From contig UQSK01000043.1 of the NCBI GenBank assembly GCA_900543605.1, forward strand, positions 1 through 15,905: 15,905 nucleotides of DNA, given 5' to 3'. This DNA comes from an uncultured Collinsella sp. Its GTDB lineage: Bacteria; Actinomycetota; Coriobacteriia; Coriobacteriales; Coriobacteriaceae. Of this stretch, positions 13,988 through 15,905 are shown one piece after another (the first letter of the stretch is position 1; each line of letters opens with the position of its first letter). A program made the position numbers and the translations under genes. The notes below the pieces were generated by a model. The model made no database searches. It saw only the letters and a program-made list of their open reading frames with translations, and was not told where the DNA came from.

Positions 13988-15202
13988 ATGTCACAAGTTT
14001 CTAACACCACGTTTGCAACGACGGTTTCATCAAACGCCATGGCCGTGGTGGACTATCTGTCCAAAAGCATGATGTCGGCGTTGCCGTTTATTGTCTGCGC
14101 GGCGTTGTTCCGCACCGTCGCCGTCATTATGGGCGAAGGCATGCTGGGCCTGTGGTCTGCCGATTCCGAAATCTATCGCCTGTTCTACAGTTGGCTCTAT
14201 AACGCCGGCTACTACTTTTTGCCCATCTATCTTGGTTGGGCGGCCGCCCGCCAGCTCGGTTGCTCGGAGCAGCTGGGTATGATGCTGGGCGGCGTATTGA
14301 TTGCGCCCGATCTGCTCAAGCTCGTCGATGCCGCATCGACGACGGGGGCATCGATGACTTCCGTGTATGGTCTGCTTCCCGCGCCGGTCAACGATTACAC
14401 GACGACTGTTATTCCGGTTCTCATCTCGGTGCCCGTGCTATGGCGAGTGGAGTGTTTCTTTAAGCGCGTTATCCCTAAGGCCGTGGCGTTTTCGTTCGTT
14501 CCGTTTGCAACCATGCTTGTCATGGTTCCGGTTTCGCTGTGCATTACGGCGCCGGCGGGCAGCTATCTGGGCATGCTGTTGGGCCAGCTTATGTTTATGC
14601 TTGGCAATTCCGGTGGCATCGTGTCGCTGCTCACGCTCATGGGGCTTGCCGCGGGCTGGGAGTTCCTAAAGATCGCGGGCGTCAGCAACGTCATCCTATC
14701 GCTCGCCTACGCGCAGTTTATGAGTGTGGGAACGGATTCGTGCATCCTGATCGCCGCGACGATGGCAACGTTTGCCGTTTGGGGCATGCCCTTTGGCGCA
14801 TCGCTCCGCGTTGCGGATAAGGACGAGAAGGCGCTCATGCTGGGCTACTCGATCTCGGGCGTGCTTGGCGGCGTAAGCGAGCCGGCGCTGTACGGTTGCG
14901 GCTTTAAATATGGAAGGTGCCTGACGTGCATGGCCATTGGCGGCGCCGTCGGAGGCCTTGTTGCGGCCGTGGGCCACGTTACGGCCTATACCATCGGCAT
15001 GACGAATGTCCTCATGGTCATTGGCTTTGCCACGGGCGGCATCCCGAACCTGCTGTGGTGCTGCGTTGCCGGCGGCACGGCATTTGCGGTGTCTGCGGCG
15101 CTGAGCTACTGCTTTGGCGTGGTGCCGGTGAAGGGGCAGGCGACGGGGGACGGAGCCGATTCGTCCGAAACAGTGGCGAGCGCTGCTGAAGTAAGCGCAT
15201 AA
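13988..15202 (+). CDS. Stand-alone PTS EIIC permease, beta-glucoside/sucrose class
   Basis: Membrane domain of a sugar phosphotransferase permease. The 404-aa product is almost entirely hydrophobic, with roughly ten membrane segments. It matches the EIIC of the Glc/Bgl superfamily: GGVLIAPDLLKL (101-112), VECFFKRVIPKAV then a VPFATMLVMVPVSL segment, and the substrate-site loop GVLGGVSEPALYG (291-303) with Glu298. It has no EIIB or EIIA domain; the tail (381-404) is short and hydrophilic, and no EIIA/EIIB gene is adjacent. It may borrow soluble domains encoded elsewhere or work without phosphorylation. The substrate is unknown. Start ATG 13988 has GGGAAAGG 6 nt upstream; ATG 13964 lies within the palindrome. 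It follows accDA by 40 nt with no clear terminator, so read-through is possible. Confidence 0.85.
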   Translation: MSQVSNTTFATTVSSNAMAVVDYLSKSMMSALPFIVCAALFRTVAVIMGEGMLGLWSADSEIYRLFYSWLYNAGYYFLPIYLGWAAARQLGCSEQLGMMLGGVLIAPDLLKLVDAASTTGASMTSVYGLLPAPVNDYTTTVIPVLISVPVLWRVECFFKRVIPKAVAFSFVPFATMLVMVPVSLCITAPAGSYLGMLLGQLMFMLGNSGGIVSLLTLMGLAAGWEFLKIAGVSNVILSLAYAQFMSVGTDSCILIAATMATFAVWGMPFGASLRVADKDEKALMLGYSISGVLGGVSEPALYGCGFKYGRCLTCMAIGGAVGGLVAAVGHVTAYTIGMTNVLMVIGFATGGIPNLLWCCVAGGTAFAVSAALSYCFGVVPVKGQATGDGADSSETVASAAEVSA

Positions 15203-15207
15203 ACCTG

Positions 15208-15236
15208 TGCGACAAAAGGACGATTCCTTTGTCACA
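15208..15236. repeat. 29-bp palindromic element, copy after the EIIC gene
   Basis: The left arm TGCGACAAAAGG (15208-15219) pairs with CCTTTGTCACA (15226-15236), apart from one mismatch and one bulged A, around ACGATT. It has the same length as the element at 13943-13971 and shares its outer arms. It lies 5 nt after the EIIC stop codon and 4 nt before the terminator stem. Confidence 0.55.
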
Positions 15237-15240
15237 TTCC

Positions 15241-15275
15241 AAGGCCGTGGCCCGTGTGGGCTGCGGCCTTTTTGT
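15241..15275 (+). terminator. Intrinsic terminator after the EIIC gene
   Basis: AAGGCCG (15241-15247) pairs with CGGCCTT (15264-15270). Inside, GCCC and GGGC form a second stem around GTGT. The hairpin runs into TTTTT (15269-15273). It closes the transcript containing the EIIC gene and possibly the fab/acc operon. Confidence 0.88.
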
Positions 15276-15278
15276 ATC

Positions 15279-15305
15279 TTGAGGACAAAGTGGCTACACT
15301 ACAAT
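15279..15305 (+). promoter_or_regulatory. Weak candidate promoter of the cation efflux gene
   Basis: TTGAGG (15279-15284) and TACAAT (15300-15305) follow the terminator directly, but only 15 bp separate them, less than the usual 17. A new promoter is expected here because the upstream transcript is terminated. The exact hexamers are uncertain. Confidence 0.35.
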
Positions 15306-15352
15306 CCGTTTGAGCAATAGGTATATAGGTAGTACCGTGGGGGCGGATGCAG

Positions 15353-15874
15353 ATGGTCGAGTGGATAGTTAAGCGCGCACAGGGCGATCGTGCGCGTGTG
15401 GGCACGTTAGCGGGCATGGTGTGTATTGTCGCCAATGTGGTACTTTGTGCTGCGAAGGGTGCCATCGGTGTGATTTCGGGTTCGGTTTCGATCGTGGCAG
15501 ATGCCATGAACAACCTGTCCGATGCCAGTTCGAATATCGTGAGCGTGCTGGGCTTTAAGCTGGCGAGCAAGCCGGCCGACCCCGAGCATCCTTACGGTCA
15601 CGGTCGCTACGAGTATCTCTCGGGTCTGGTCGTGGCGGCGCTCGTGCTGCTGATTGGCGTTGAGCTGGTGAAGTCCTCGGTTGAGCGCGTCATCCACCCC
15701 GAACCTGTCGAGTTCTCGCTTGCCCTGGTGGCAGTTCTCGTGCTTTCGATGGTCGTAAAGCTCTGGATGGCGGCCCTCAACCAAAAGCTCGGAGATCGCA
15801 TTGAGTCCGAGACGCTGCATGCGACCGCGCAAGATTCCAAGAACGATGTCCTTGCCACGGGCGCCGTGCTGGCG
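15353..15874 (+). CDS. Cation diffusion facilitator, manganese-type site (3' truncated)
   Basis: Start of a metal-proton antiporter of the CDF family, which exports divalent cations across the membrane. The 174 genuine residues cover the first five membrane segments. TM2 holds VADAMNNLSD; aligned to FieF, Asn53 and Asp57 replace Asp45 and Asp49. TM5 holds DSKND, with Asp161 and Asp165 where FieF has His153 and Asp157. This N-D/D-D site resembles the manganese exporter MntE rather than zinc exporters with H-D/H-D; that is family knowledge plus inference. HPYGHGRYEYLSGL is the usual loop after TM2. Start ATG 15353 (or 15347, two residues longer) has a weak GGGGG upstream. From 15875 the reading frame is adapter, so TM6 and the C-terminal metal-binding domain are missing. 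Confidence 0.85.
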
Positions 15875-15905
15875 CTGTCTCTTATACACATCTCCGAGCC
15901 CACGA
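15875..15905. other. Nextera/Tn5 sequencing adapter (non-genomic contig end)
   Basis: 15875-15893 is CTGTCTCTTATACACATCT, the 19-base Tn5 mosaic end as used in Nextera libraries, followed by CCGAGCCCACGA (15894-15905), the start of the read-2 adapter. Translated in the frame of the efflux gene it gives SLIHISEPT, a well-known adapter peptide. The genome sequence ends at about 15874. Confidence 0.97.

Noticed and set aside
15407..15903. Minus-strand frames beginning MYKRQ and MGSEMCIRDS at the right edge
   Set aside because: Their first residues are encoded by the sequencing adapter, and the remainder is antisense to the efflux gene.
1..15905. CRISPR array, tRNA or rRNA gene, insertion sequence, prophage or defence genes
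   Set aside because: No spaced repeats, clover-leaf sequences, transposase or integrase motifs, or other accessory genes were seen.

Overview
This 15.9 kb window is chromosomal DNA from a GC-rich bacterium, most probably a Coriobacteriia member of the Collinsella type. That is an inference from three things: the actinobacterial-style S12/S7/EF-G/S10 proteins with GTC/CTC/ATC/AAG-biased codons, a Firmicute-style type II fatty-acid operon, and TATCCT -10 hexamers. The last 31 bases (15875-15905) are not genomic. They match the Nextera/Tn5 mosaic end plus read-2 adapter, so the contig runs into library adapter.

Layout. Positions 1-288 are non-coding: a hairpin at the left edge, a terminator-like stem-loop, a good sigma70-type promoter (TTGACG, 17 bp, TATCCT) and a short leader. 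Positions 289-3702 hold a compact translation operon, rpsL-rpsG-fusA-rpsJ, with no tuf, closed by a strong terminator right after rpsJ. The rest of the S10 operon does not follow. birA (biotin protein ligase without a DNA-binding domain) lies on the minus strand at 3817-4593 and converges on that terminator. Positions 4594-4769 are a divergent control region with two near-identical 18-bp sites 48 bp apart that bracket a TATCCT hexamer.

Positions 4770-13947 are one long plus-strand operon: fabH-acpP-fabK-fabD-fabG-fabF-accB-fabZ-accC-accDA. It encodes nearly the whole of malonyl-CoA formation and fatty-acid elongation. AccC and the fused AccDA, with biotin on AccB, make malonyl-CoA; FabD loads it on ACP; FabH starts and FabF extends the chain; FabG, FabZ and FabK reduce, dehydrate and reduce. 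BirA next door supplies the biotin modification AccB needs. The order equals the streptococcal cluster minus fabM and fabT, with accD and accA fused into one gene.

Positions 13988-15202 encode a stand-alone PTS EIIC membrane protein of the beta-glucoside class, flanked on both sides by related 29-bp palindromes and followed by a terminator. The window ends in a truncated cation diffusion facilitator whose metal site reads N-D/D-D, as in manganese exporters.

I see no phage, transposon, CRISPR, defence or biosynthetic island. The least explained items are the twin fabH operator, the repeat pair around the EIIC gene, Arg88 in S12 and the orphan EIIC.
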